A stretch of DNA of 64,000 nucleotides from Rhyacichthys aspro (GCA_036850595.1 CM072161.1:13103905-13167904), one strand, 5' to 3'; shown: positions 9,799 through 21,950, numbered from the stretch's first letter. Translations and numbers: made by a program. Notes: generated by a model from the sequence alone, not told the origin.

Positions 9799-11537
9799 GT
9801 GAGTTACACATTCCTCTTTTTACTATTACTCTTTAATACTATTTGAGGGTTTTGTAAAGTTAATGTTTGTATTCAAGTAAAAGTATATTTTAATAATTCA
9901 TGTTGAAGTAGGTATTATTAAAAGACGAGTTATTACTGCTCACAATCATCAAAATGTTAAGCCAAAAAATAAGCAAATTGCTCTTATATATTTATATTAG
10001 GTGTTGTTTTCCACCCCGGTTTATGAACGCGCCCTGAAGACCTGTTGGCATCTGCCATCCTATAAGACCAATGTAAGGATTACTTTATTTATAATGAAGC
10101 ACTGTTATTATTTAATTTAAAATAGTATTTTAACACATATTTGTCATTGCTTTTGTGTCTTAGATTGCAATAGTGACTGAACTCCTAAGGCTTCAGCAGG
10201 AAAACCTTCTCCCTCCAGAGGTTACTGCTGAAGACATGACAAATCTGCTGCTGGAGCAGGGAAAAAACTCCCTCAAAGTCCAGTTAGTTATACTCTGTTT
10301 ACCTCTGTACATGATTCGTCCATTTTGAGAAAAGAAAAGACAGAGCAATGCTAAAACTTGTATTTGTTTCTGCTTTTAGACTCTGGGAGTTTGAAATAGA
10401 AGACAGGGATGAGGAGGTGGTCAAGCCTCTTCTTAAACTGGTAAGAGCTCAGTCCTGCAAACAAATATGAGCACTTAAAAAAAATGACTTTTTACATTTT
10501 TCTGTGACAACACACTGCTGATCATGTCTGCTCTTCTTGTCTCAGGTGTGGGATGTGATCAACAGTCTCAAAATGAGGGACGTTGTGTTTGAAGCCAGAA
10601 GGCTTATTGTGTCTCCACACACCATCCCTTCATGTTTCCAGTAAGTCCAATAACAAACCACCACCAGAGTTTGATGTCCATTTGTCTGTGTTTTTATGAA
10701 CATTTTAACTAACCTGTTCCTTTAACCTCACACAGACATCCAAAGCTCCTCAGCCTGGCTCAGACCTATGCCAGGACCCTGGCCCAGTTGAAACAGGATG
10801 CTCCCAAACGGCTTCAGCTGAGGGAGGTTGTGATGGAGGTGGTGCCTCAAGTCATCCATGGCCTCTGGTTGCCCCCGGCTAGTTCCTCTCTGAACATGCC
10901 GTCCCAGCAGCTGAGCACTGTCGCTGTTGGCCTCACACAGTCTGTCCTGGACCGGGTCTCCAAAACCCTGCCCACAATGCTTCAGCACGTCTTCTTCTCT
11001 CGCTCCGTTCGAGACCAAATGGTACAGATCGTCCTGGAAAAGGTCTTGCAGATGTATCCCGGAAACAGCCTGGAGGCGAGGCAAAACTGCTTCTCCATCG
11101 ATCTGCTCAGAAACATCACCAGCGTCACAGCAGAGGAAATCTGCAAACTGTTCGAGCCACAAACCGAGCCTGACATAGACCCAGAACCAGGCACAGAACT
11201 GGACTCTGGTTGTGCTGCTTCTCCTCTGCCTCTCTTTGATGAACCAGCAGAGCCACTGAGTCCTGGTCCTCCTCCTGCAGCACACATCCAGCCCACTGCT
11301 GACTCTGCTGCTCCTCTGTCTCCTGTCCAGGTCGAAGTTCAGACCTCAGGGCTTCCATCTCCAACGGCCCTTGAGTGCATCACTACTGAACCTGTCACAG
11401 GGGAAAAAGTCTTGATTTCTGCGGTCAAGAACCAAAACATGAGTGCATTGTGCAGTTTCTTCAGATGGCTTCAAAGGATTTACAGCAGCTACTTCCTGCC
11501 TGAAGAGGACATTGAGAAGATGAGAGATTTGATGTGA
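9754..11537 (+). CDS. Uncharacterised 397-aa protein (6 coding exons)
   Basis: Joined as 9754-9798, 10001-10072, 10164-10282, 10380-10440, 10546-10640 and 10736-11537; predicted 397 aa. All splice sites are GT-AG and the frame stays open throughout, so this is a real gene, but I do not recognise the family. Residues 1-270 look mainly alpha-helical (for example ELLRLQQENLLPPE, VVKPLLKLVWDVINSL, RDQMVQIVLEKVLQMY) with no transmembrane segment or signal peptide. Residues about 271-355 form an acidic, Pro/Ser-rich linker (EPQTEPDIDPEPG). Residues 356-397 form a short aromatic, probably helical tail (ALCSFFRWLQRIYSSYF). No catalytic motif was found. Introns are short (85-200 nt), unlike those of msi2. 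The gene is compact and has its own TATA-like box and poly(A) signal. Function is unknown. Confidence 0.85.
10001..10072 (+). CDS. 397-aa gene, coding exon 2
   Basis: Acceptor ttatattag, donor AAT|gtaagg, phase 0 at both ends. Encodes VLFSTPVYERALKTCWHLPS and four further residues. Confidence 0.85.
10164..10282 (+). CDS. 397-aa gene, coding exon 3
   Basis: Acceptor tgtgtcttag, donor CCA|gttagt, ending in phase 2. Encodes IAIVTELLRLQQENLLPPEV and onwards to NSLKV, plus two bases of a Gln codon. Confidence 0.85.
10380..10440 (+). CDS. 397-aa gene, coding exon 4
   Basis: Acceptor tgcttttag, donor CTG|gtaaga. Completes Gln and encodes LWEFEIEDRDEEVVKPLLKL. Confidence 0.88.
10546..10640 (+). CDS. 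397-aa gene, coding exon 5
   Basis: Acceptor cttgtctcag, donor CCA|gtaagt, ending in phase 2. Encodes VWDVINSLKMRDVVFEARRL through SPHTIPSCF. Confidence 0.88.
10736..11537 (+). CDS. 397-aa gene, coding exon 6 (terminal)
   Basis: Acceptor cctcacacag. Encodes residues 132-397, starting HPKLLSLAQTYARTLAQL, then the Pro/Glu-rich linker and the tail ending DIEKMRDLM, with TGA at 11535-11537. The GC-rich codon use at third positions contrasts with the AT-rich flanks and supports coding. Confidence 0.9.
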
Positions 11538-11674
11538 TGATTTGTTTGATAGATACAATTACATGATCAATTCCATGCCTTAAATGTTTTAATACACTGT
11601 TTGTCTTACTATGTGCTGTTAAATATTGTTTGAAGAAAAGAGTAGCAAACAGTGAAAATAGATGAAGCCACTGA

Positions 11675-11680
11675 AATAAA
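11675..11680 (+). promoter_or_regulatory. Poly(A) signal of the 397-aa gene
   Basis: AATAAA lies about 140 nt after the stop codon, giving a short 3' UTR ending near 11700. Confidence 0.65.
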
Positions 11681-11835
11681 ATATTGTGAACAAAAAAAAA
11701 GTGAATCATGGAGGCCTTTTCCAAAGCCAGCAACACTAAGTCATGTTACTATCGTCAACATTTACAGCTAGAGCCAAGTTAGACTAAATGTAAATACCAA
11801 TCAACGCAAAACAAATCCATAACTTCTAACAATCA

Positions 11836-12060
11836 TTAAATGGAGCAAAGGAAAAGTTTGGAAATATCAGAAAAATCTGTGATGGCTCTGAAAGCGGCGG
11901 ACTCTGTGGGCGGCACTTTGTTGGTGGAATTGAACTGGTGTTTACTGCCTCCACTCAATTTGACCTTGATTACTTTGTACTTGACGGAGGCCACATGGGG
12001 CTTGATGGGCAGAGCACTTGCACTGACGGAGATTGTCCCGTGCACTCGGAGGTCACTCAA
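11836..12060 (-). other. Orphan open frame with coding-like composition
   Basis: On the minus strand a 74-codon open frame ends with TAA at 11836-11838. It reads RVHGTISVSASALPIKPHVA, then a basic stretch ending KVKLSG, and later NSTNKVPPTESAAF. Third positions in the middle are rich in C and G (ATC TCC GTC, GCC TCC GTC AAG), which random AT-rich sequence would not show. There is no ATG near the 5' end (the frame opens at TTG) and no strong acceptor, so it may be a terminal exon of an unseen minus-strand gene or a decayed fragment. I do not recognise the protein. Confidence 0.3.
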
Positions 12061-15000
12061 GGGTCACTCAGAGGTTTGCTTTGTGTCAACAACTTATCAA
12101 CGCTGATTACAACTCCGAAAGGATGAACACAAGGTGACAATGAAAAGATAACTTCAGACGACAACAACAAAAAATCGGATAATCGTGAATGATTTCCTTT
12201 CACAACCCTATTTTTTAAGGTGCTGCGTGTGTGAAGTAGGAATGAGGCATGTAAACACGTCTTACAGTATCTTCCCATCTCCCACTGACTCATCCTGTTT
12301 ACAATTACACACCATCAGCGTCACCATCTACTGTATGACCCACTAGAAATACCAAAGCAACGACTGTAGCCGCGTGCCATCTTTACTGAGAAACATGCTC
12401 TGAGGCTGATTTAAATGCTTGTAACAGAGAAGAGGATGTTTTTAATGTACATTCTGTCTAAATCATGTCAGAAAGCGCACTCACAAACAAATCCAACGTA
12501 GTGAATGTGACACTGCGGGGCCATTATGTGTCTGTAGTGTGCGTCCAACTGCCAGCTCTTGTGTTTGTGCTGCCACATGAAACACAGAGAATGTAAAAAC
12601 ATGTTCACATGCTATATGGATCGGAGATTGGCCTTATAAGCCTTGGAAGTAAGCTGACTGAGGCTATGATCATGCTTTTACAATAAAAAAATGATCTTGT
12701 TCAGTGTGGCGCTGGTGCAGAAATGTGGTATTAGAATCGGAACCGGCTGATTTTTTTTAATGAATGTCAAAACAAAAAAAAAAAGAACCAATTTTTATTT
12801 CCACAAACTCCTTGGTCTACATCTTCTACTCTCTTTTCTCCACACATTCCTTTTGTGCTCTTCAGGCCCTGACAGTAACTCCAAACATGAGCCGTGTATC
12901 ATCTGAGCGTATCTTCCACATTTTCTGGGCCTAATATATCAGTTCTGACCAGAGAGACGGTGACATTTATGTGATGAGCCCTGATCACCCGAAACCTTAA
13001 ATCATCAAATGTCAGACTGGAGTGCGTGGCAGAGTTTGTAGCGGAGCCCCATTTAAATCAAAGTTCAAAGAATAACCGGCCCAGCCTCAGCCACAGTGCT
13101 CACCTCGAACCTTAAAAAAAAATAAATTCACACACTTTATTAACATCACCTGTGAATACACACGGGAGGATAAAAAGTTAAAGTTCTTGTACTACACATA
13201 ACTATTGAGATTGCATTTTACCTGACCTTGACCGGTCATGTACTCTTCAGCTAGTCTTTTAACAAACTAACTAGAATTTTATTTTCTTTGACAGGGTTGA
13301 AACAAGTATTTATTGAATGCAGTGAATGAGTGCCATCTTGTGGTGCAACTTAATAAACCAATGTGCAGAGAGAGGGAAATATCTGCCTGGTGACAACAGG
13401 AAGTAGACAGAGAGGAGTGTGAGGGGGTCTGTTTTGAAACAACAGAAACCACCTTTTTTTTTTTTTTAGAGTAAACTGAGTCATTAATAAAACATATCTG
13501 CTTTGATATAATAAAGCCATCACCATGATATCTTAATTTTAGTAACACTTTGTAAGAACTACACATCATTTAACAGTTGTGTGTGATTAACAATGAATAT
13601 ATGAATCAACAATTTATAGATGTTGAAATGTTATATATGTAAGTGTTACTTTATTTTACATTTTATACCCTAAGCATAAAGCCAGTTTGTTGCACTCTTT
13701 AAGAGGTAAGCCCTCTTAATGTTGATGCAGGACACTGGAAACACATTGCCCTGGATGAAGTGGAGAAAGGCATCTGATTAGACTGCTGCCCCAGATAACC
13801 TGCCCCACAAAAAGATAAAGTCATAATTTAATAAATAAATAAATCTTTGGAACATGTCTAGACCACAACATATAGTTCAACTTTTATGCTACAATATTAC
13901 TATACCATATACATAGAAAGGTATGTGCAGCTCCAAATGTCATTTTAGGAATAACTGTCAGTGTATTTTCTCTTGTCTTGTTTAATAGTGAGTCTTTTAC
14001 CACAATGTAATAATATTTCTTTGTCTTTGCATTTTTTAATATATTTCTAAAGAGATTTTAGTCTGTTTACTTGTTGCATAATCATGAAGTTTCTTACATT
14101 TTCTGTTTTAAATATCTGTCATGGGTGCACAGTTCATAAATGTTGATAAATCTCTAGAAAAGTAAAGTTTGAAACAAAGTAAGATCATCTGTGCTAGTTC
14201 TAAAATAAATCAAACAGACTTTGGGCTGTGGGTGAACTGCAGGGAGCAGTATTCTCTACAGCGTTACATCTGAGCTGCTGACGCTTTCCTTTTCGGTCAT
14301 CAATAATATCGTCTGTGCTAACTGCTGCATATTGTTTAGCGCTAGGTGGAATTAAGCTTTGTGTGCTGCTGGAGGAGTAGGGGTGGAGGGAGGGGGGCAT
14401 TTGGAGTGATATGGGCCACTGACTGCTTTTCCATAGCTCAGGAACAATAATGAGATTTTTTTTTTTCCTTCAGAATATCAGTGCCGCCATTCAGCGCACT
14501 GATTGTGTTTATGAAATTGTGCATACATCTCTCAATGCTGGAGCAAGGGGAAGGGAAAGCTATTTTCAAAACATTAGCAAATTGTTTTCTCTGTTATTGT
14601 GCAGAGATTGATAAGAATATGTTGTTGTCCAGGCGCCCACAGAGACACACTGACTTCTCCAGGAATCGCCCATCCACAAAAATGTAAACCATATCATTGT
14701 TTCTTTCTCTCCGGGTCCATCACACTGTTAACAACAAGGATTCAAGTCTGTGTTTCTCTTATCTTTCGTTCTGTAATATTTGCTGGGAGCATTGCAGGGT
14801 TATTTATTCTCATGGCTCAACAAAAGTGCTTTAAAACTGCAGCTTTTGTGTTTGCGGTTACAGTATATTTCATTTTCTGTATGCTGTTTACACGTTTCTC
14901 TCGGCGAGATATAAAAATGACCTTGAGTGTGACCTTCCTTTGATCAAATTTTTCTCCCCAATTTCATTTTCGGTGCTTTTTCTCACATGCAGATATGGTG

Positions 15001-18000
15001 ACAAATTACCTGATATCTCACACAAATCACCTTTTATCTGATGACAACCTTTCCCTCGGATGGCGCGTTAAGTAATACAACATGATTTTGTTTCTCCTCA
15101 GGTGCGACAGGTCACACTTTTCATTAGTGTTTGCTTTTAGAAAAACACCAGAAAATGGATTTCCATCACATTAAAAAATAGATTTATTTTTTTTTTACAC
15201 TGATGTGTTTGTGGATGACTGTTGGGGCCTGTGACTTCATCAGTTCAGCTCTGGAAATGTCATCACAGCGTTAGTCCATAAATAATGAAGTGATCCACAC
15301 ATGATTAGCTTTTAAAAGTAAAAGTTATCTTTTTGAAGCAGCTAATTACAACAGGCTTCCACACATTTATTATCAGTGATTAGCTAATGATTCCACTTAA
15401 AACAATTGCTATGATATTAAAATATACTCACATTAATTCAGCGTTACATGTATAAATGTTTTATACAGAGAGCAAGCTGCTAACTCCACCTTATTGTTTG
15501 TACCTGTGGTTTTCAGCTGTTTTATCCATCACTTTGTATCTTTTGTATTTTACAACCTGATATAATACGTCAGAAATCTACACTTTACGACCAAGAACTA
15601 TACTACTAACTATATTTCTTTCAGGTTTGGCTCCTGACTCACCAGTTAGGAACATTAAGTTTACACATTTTCCAAATAAAAATCTAGTTTACCAGATAAT
15701 ACTATTTTGCAAGCAGTAAGATAGCTGACTTCACTGTTGGATCACTGACCTCTCAGATGCAGGTAAAAACAGGCTGTTGTTTCCTGAGACCCGCATCATT
15801 GATCTTCTCTCTTCTCAGTTGTCCTGGCATGCTGCTGCATTTTTCACCGTGATGATTCCTTGAGCACTGAAACTTTCTCCAAACACTCCAAGCACACAGG
15901 TTTCTCATTTACCTGTGTATTTAAATAGAAAGTTATTTGTGTACAGACAAGACTACAGACAGACTCAAGCAGACCTTCACACTACACTGGCTAATGAGAG
16001 AAAGATGAGTATTATATGGCATTACAAACAACAAGCAAAGTTCATTTGACCAGAAAAAAAGGCCTTCTGACAGTTTATGGGTTTGCAGGGATTAAGTAAC
16101 AGATAAACTAATAAATGGTTGTAGCTCAATAAAACTATAACAGAGCTGTCTCCACAGTAGTCAAACTGGAATGGCAGACTGGCAGGAAACACCTCCAACT
16201 TTGTGAACATTTGCATGAAAAAAATGAATAAAACAACATTTTCATTAGTGCTTAATTGATGTCATTTGTATCCAGTGTGAATGCAACATTAGGCTGCCAA
16301 CTGTAGTATAACTAAGGAATGATACACTTTTTTTGCTCCTGCAGTGACAATGAACAGCAGCACGATAAATAATGTAGTCTTTGTTTTTGGTGTTCTCAAG
16401 AAAGTTTACCTTGACCTCAGTCTTCTTTTTATCTATCGTCATCTTAATCTATCAACATCCATCAAAAAAGCAAATGATGGATCTATTCAAAAGTCATTTA
16501 CGATGTGTTCCAACACCCTGTGAGTTTAGTCCATCCTTATGTTAGATTTAGGACTCTTGACCACTTGGCCGCAAACAGATTATTCTCACCTACAGTCTCT
16601 GGTTATTTAACAGCGTCATAATAGTTTTCAGATGCTCGGCTGCTACTACACAGGGAGGTCTGGAGATGAAAGGCCCGCAAACCAACTTCGAACCAGCAGA
16701 ATGTGTAGCCTCAGATCCATTAAGTCATCTGTAATGATCCTATCAACACAGATACCTTTCCCCCTTTTGGCATTCAGCTTGTATGTTGCTTTGTCCTCCG
16801 GTAATAATTGCCACTCTTACCTGCTGCTACAGTCTGTTGCTCACTAGTTTGCTCTAAGGCTGGTATTGATTTTGGGGCATTGGATCTATGAGGACAATGA
16901 TGATGAACAATGAACAGGCAGCTGCATCCTCTATGATCTGGGTCAGGGTCTTTGTAAATGTGGAATGCCTCATGGTGGAAACTATGAGAGAAAAGAGCAC
17001 ACAGTGGAACGGGTTTTCTGTGTCAGTCGTAGTATTCACTGCTGTTTACTACAATGACCAGGAACAATCTTAGTGTTGTGTGTTTCTTTCAATCGAATTT
17101 CTCCAAAAATATAAAATCGTCATGGAATTTAATATAAAATCACACACCACTGCAACGATGTCTGTCAGCTAAGTCGTTTTAAAATAACAAATAGACAAAA
17201 AAATCCTTTATGTCATGTGATGTGAGTGTAGTGTATGAGTCTTCCAGGATCAACTGAATGAATGTTGAATAAAGACCACTTGTCTCATGGTCTGTTTCTT
17301 GTCTGCCATTTCCACATCCTCAAAAACAATCCAGAGCAGTTTCACGTGCTGCAGTCGTTCACTGTGCGTTTGGCAACAGACTATTTGCCATTTGCAGAAG
17401 GTCATTTGGTTAATGCACATTTGAGTTTTCATGGACTCTTAACTAGTTTTTAATCAGCAATTATTAGTGAATTGGAAGGCTGTGCAGGCGCGCGACTCTG
17501 TGCCGGCAGGAGAGTGCCCATCAATGTCACGTCAATTTCCATGCCAAAGGCTACATTAGGCCTGGAGTCTGGGAGGAAACAGCCACCTGAGTGCCTCATC
17601 TCCACATCCACAGCAGTCTTCCCATCAACTATTGACTCTATTACACAGCTCTGTCAAAAAAATTTTCCGCTTCAAAAGAGGAGCAACCATTACATGGCTG
17701 TGTGGGGAGATAATTTAGTGACGCACATAAAATTAAGTGCATATCCATTGAACATTGCTCATTATTGCACTTGAATTCCTATAATGCTAGGATCCTGGAT
17801 GTCTCCCAAACTCTTATTCCTCTTTTATTTTCGGGCTATAAACACAACTTGATGATTTAGGATGACGCATATAAATAGCTGTCATTTTCATCTATATCTA
17901 ACCCCACCTGTAATTGGCAATTAAATATGCCAGCATCTCAGACTAGCTCTTAATTAGCGTTAATAACCAGTGAGGGGCTCTGAGGTGTCCTAGTGGGTCG

Positions 18001-19979
18001 ACTGCAGCGCCACAGTGCACCATGAATATGCATGACAGCCAGGTATTCTTCAGCCATCTTTGCTTCTTTACAGCACACATGCACAGTGGTTGGCACTCCT
18101 GTCTCAAGTCCCTGTCTGTGTGGATTTGGGTGTTTTCTCTGTGCCATCATGGGCTCTCTCTGGTTGGGATTTCTCCACTGTCTAAAAACACGCATCAACA
18201 ATAGCTGCCTACTGTTTAATTCTGATGATGTAATGAATGTGAATGTGAATAACTGTCTATCTATGTCAGGTCTGCAACGTCTAACATTTGTTTCTTTCTG
18301 CTGAATATTTTTTAAAAACATATCAATTAATTTGAATGAATACAGAACCATAATGATGAGGTCAAATAAACTGTGTAACCCTAAGACAAGACAATGCATA
18401 ACCCTAACCCTTAATGATCATAACTAAAAACAACAACAACAACAAAAAATAATAATAATAATAAATCATTAAACATAAACAATAGTTCAGACCATTGACC
18501 AGCAGTAATTATTAATCCTTAACAAATACAAACTGGAGATTGACCTTTTAACACCATTTAATAACTTTTAACAACTGCTGACTTAATAAAACCAAATGAA
18601 ATCTGTAAACATTCAAATTAACTTTTTGAACTTAACTTACTTAACTTATTCTTCTTTGTATTTTTTCTTCTTTTATTTCTTTTCTTTTATGTACATGTTT
18701 ATGTGTGTAGTGTCAAAGTGTGTATAAATTCATTGTTGCTGAGCTCTTTTGCCCCACCACGGGGTTACGAAATGAAAAATCAATTGAAAAAAAGATAAAC
18801 ATAACTAGGGTTAGGTTTGATTGCCTAAAACAGCCATCTACATGTGACTTTATAAATAAAGCCCTCAAATCAAATCTGTCCACACAGACACATAGAAGCA
18901 GCAGCTCCCCTTCCTCCTCCTCCACATGCCCCCAGCCTCAGTTCAGTGGTGGATGTTTGCAGCAGCATGCCTCGGCACATTGTGGCGTGTTTGTGTTTGC
19001 CAGAAGCTGTCACATTCAGCCAATAAGGAATTTACACACAGCAACTGGTATAAGGTGAGGCTCTGACACTGCTCGGTGCAGAAGCGGATCACTACCAGAT
19101 AGCATCTGGATATAGGACACTTCGGGCAACAATGTGTCACCGCTGGACGTGGCCTCCAGACATGGATGTGAACCAGAAATGGATCCTGTTTGATGGAACA
19201 AATGCAGATTTATCCTTGTATACAGCTGATAATAGAACCCAGATTTATAGAAGACTTCAGGTAGTCTAAATGTGTATCTCTTTTGATTTTCATGCGTCAT
19301 TTACCTGTTTTTCTTTCTTCTCCTCTTTCTCACATTTAGGCCTGTATTTGATTAATGAATCAAAAAAATCACAAAGACAAATACACACATGCAAAAAAAG
19401 TGTTTAACAGTCACCCCAGCCATTAGTACAATATTTTAAATGAATTAAAACAAATCTACCTTATTTCACTTTAATGTTTTCTTCTAAGAGTCCTGTCATT
19501 CTTTTAGCCTTATGTGTTATGTGTTTAATGTTATAGGCTCTGCATCACCAGCTTATATTAGATTAGAACACATTTCTTTGTATCGAAAGAAGACATGCAG
19601 AATTATTATTAGTCTATTCTATTGTGTTTTATAATTGTAAGTGTGTAAATATTATGATTAAACACATCTTGGCAAGCTTAGTAATTAGAACAAAGCTATT
19701 TATAAAGAGGAGGAATATTAATATAGCTTTATAAAAGATAAATGAATATAACAATAGCCTAGTTATTAACTTTTACCTATAAACATAATGAAGTGTGAAT
19801 CTGTCATCGCTGTGTTTGTGTGAGCTGACATTTACCTGCCATAATGGCCGCTGATTGTCTTCGCAGCGCTTCTCCAAAGAGCCGGGGCCACGGTACTTAA
19901 GGGCCTCCAAGTGCAGGCGGCTCTCTGATGGTGTGGCACTTTTAATTAGCACTTAATTAAAGGCAGTAGGGTGGGAAAG
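12061..19979. other. Intergenic stretch, 12.1-20.0 kb
   Basis: AT-rich, with no coding exon that I can support. It contains T- and A-tracts (13453-13468, 12773-12784), an A-rich (CAA)/(AAT) patch at 18427-18463, and two blocks with clustered homeodomain-type sites (17690-18020 and 19800-19990). Confidence 0.55.
17690..18020. promoter_or_regulatory. Candidate regulatory block
   Basis: Carries closely spaced AT-core sites (TGTAATTGGCAATTAAAT, CTCTTAATTAGCGTTAATAA), a CRE-like GATGACGCAT near 17860, and no repeats. It looks like a conserved non-coding element by composition only. Confidence 0.25.
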
Positions 19980-19990
19980 GTCAGTTAGTT
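19800..19990. promoter_or_regulatory. Candidate regulatory block or promoter
   Basis: A YY1-like CCATAATGGCCGC sits at about 19840-19852, and a GC-rich middle (19860-19930) is followed by TTTTAATTAGCACTTAATTAA. It lies just upstream of a possible plus-strand transcript at 20.0-20.4 kb. Confidence 0.25.
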
Positions 19991-20333
19991 TAGTCGTGCG
20001 GGAAAAAACACGGACCGGACGAGCATCAACAGAGACATGTGAGAAGTGTGGAGGCTAATGGACGTCACTGAGACCGATAAACTCCAATAAAAAGATTTAA
20101 AGAAACAGTGAGTGAGATGACACAGGGCACTTAGATCAAGATACATGCGCATATTTGAGTACTTTTATGGCAATGTAGATTTATATACATCGAACCAGCT
20201 CAGCGTTAGCTTGTGTTAGCGAAGAGAACGTGGGAAGACAAGCTGAATGTAACATGAGTTCTTCATGTGTATCAATAATTACTGTTGTTGATGTCTTTTA
20301 CTCTTTTTGCTTTTATTTTGAAGGCACATAAAG

Positions 20334-20407
20334 ATGGAGCAAACAGACCAGGAGCCAAATTCTGAAGCGAGGCCAAAGTCAGGCCCCGGGGCCAGTCACG
20401 GCTCAAG
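20334..20407 (+). CDS. Possible first coding exon of an unidentified gene
   Basis: An ATG in strong context (AAGATGG) follows an acceptor (ttttgaag at 20316-20323) and opens MEQTDQEPNSEARPKSGPGA...HGS, ending at a GTGAGA donor (20408) in phase 2. A candidate non-coding exon ends at 20107 with a GTGAGT donor. I found no convincing next exon before the convergent msi2 3' UTR. The peptide is too short to identify and the call may be wrong. Confidence 0.2.
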
Positions 20408-20479
20408 GTGAGATTTTATGTGGTCGTCAGCTTCAGAGAAAAAAATGTATTGGTCCGAACACCAGCAGCCTTATACAAA

Positions 20480-21030
20480 CAGGTTCAAATTCAACTAAAA
20501 CCTGTTCACATCTAACTAAAGCTGTTCAAATCAATCTAGAATTTGTTCAACTCCGACTAAAACCTGTTCAAATCCAAATAAAATCATCTCAAAGCCAACT
20601 AAAGCCAGTTCAAATTCATCTAAAACTGTTCAAATCCAACTAAAACCTATTCAAATCCAAATAAAACCTCTTCAAATCCATCTAGAACCTGTTTAAATTT
20701 AACTAATACCTGTTTAAATACATCTAAAACCTGTTCACATCCAAGTGCAACAAAATCTGTTCAAATCCATCTAAAACCTCTGTTCAAATCCAACTAAAAC
20801 CTGTTCAAATCCAACTAAATCTGTCCAAATCCAACTAAACCTGCTCAAATCCAAGTAGAACCTGCTCAAATCCAACTAAATCTGTCCAAATCCAACTAAA
20901 CCTGCTCAAATGCAACTAGAACCTGTTCAAATCTGACTAAAATCTGTTCAAATTTATCCAAAATCTGTTCAAATTTGACTAAAATCCATTCAAATCCATC
21001 TAAAACCGGATTAAATCCAACCAAAATCTG
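20480..21030. repeat. Minisatellite, 20-21 bp unit, about 26 copies
   Basis: Tandem repeat with consensus near CTGTTCAAATCCAACTAAAAC. Units diverge by 1-5 bases and vary from 20 to 26 bp. It sits immediately after the possible exon at 20.3 kb. On the minus strand the right-hand 21-bp units read as a heptapeptide, FEQILV(K/R). Confidence 0.92.
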
Positions 21031-21950
21031 TATTTGCGGAATAAGAATAAAATCATTGAGAGACTGTCGGCCATTGAAAATGTTTCCTTTCATCGAATGT
21101 GGTACTTTTTGCAGAACATTTGGACACTGCTGAGCCAGGCCTACTTGCACCACCAGGTGAGCCACCAGTGTGTATCCATTTATCACCACACTCTTGCAGC
21201 ACTGACTGAGGGGTTTGGGACTCGGCTCTGCTCTGCACCCGTTACACAAAATTACTGGTGAGTGATCTGAACTCACTGCTGAAAAAGCGAGGTGGGAAAG
21301 GTATTGATCTGAGTCAGAATTATAGATCACCCTGTCTGAATGAGTGATGAAGCTGTCGCACTGTTACTCTCAGCTGACAGGCGGCCGCATTACCAATTCT
21401 GATCCCTGGACTTCAACACAAAACACTGGAGTTTCCACAGAGTTACCTGAGAATAGAAAACGTTGACAACAAATCAAAGCTCTTTTAAATGTAGGTACAC
21501 GTTGGTATCTGTCATTTAATTGCCCGCCCTGAGCTGTTTCTGCTCTGACTCAGATAATACTGACTCTTTTACTGGTAGAAAACAAAACGCTGTCCTCTAA
21601 TTTCATCTTGAGCTTTTTGCTGAGAAAGTAGAGCTTCTTAAGTCCTAGGCGCTGGTGAGACCACTGAGGGGCAGCAGAATTACACAGCAGAGTTTTGTTT
21701 GTTCACGCGTTCTTCAAATGCACCACACTCTCTCTGTTAATCCTGCTGACTTATGGGTGACCTCCAAGGATCCTTTGCCGAGGGAAACTACCTGCTCTTT
21801 TTAATAAACACTGAAAGCTCTGGTCATTATGGGATGTGTAGGATGCTCGGAGAAATAATATGCAACAAGATGTATATGATTTGATTTACTCAGAAACATT
21901 CATATCATCATATCATCTGCATATAGCAAAAATACAACGATACAGTGAGA
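21031..21950. other. Intergenic stretch between minisatellite and msi2 3' end
   Basis: Includes an open plus-strand frame (21034-21261) that I do not accept as a gene, and a CTCF-like CCACTGAGGGGCAG at 21661-21674. Nothing else could be recognised. Confidence 0.45.
21661..21674 (+). promoter_or_regulatory. Candidate CTCF site
   Basis: CCACTGAGGGGCAG matches 12 of 14 positions of the CTCF core. Lies between the minisatellite and the msi2 3' end. Confidence 0.25.

Noticed and set aside
10728..11285. 185-codon open frame on the minus strand
   Set aside because: Exactly antisense to the terminal coding exon of the 397-aa gene, no recognisable product; an artefact of its codon composition.
18375..18412. 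Telomere-like TAACCCTAACCC
   Set aside because: Only two contiguous units; not an interstitial telomere array.
20480..21030. Regularly spaced repeat resembling a CRISPR array
   Set aside because: Units are contiguous with no unique spacers, and the host is a vertebrate; it is a minisatellite.
21034..21261. 75-codon plus-strand frame containing NIWTLLSQAYLHHQ
   Set aside because: Looks weakly protein-like, with AG and GT at plausible places, but joining it to the exon at 20334-20407 in the available phase hits a stop within seven codons. No homologue recognised.
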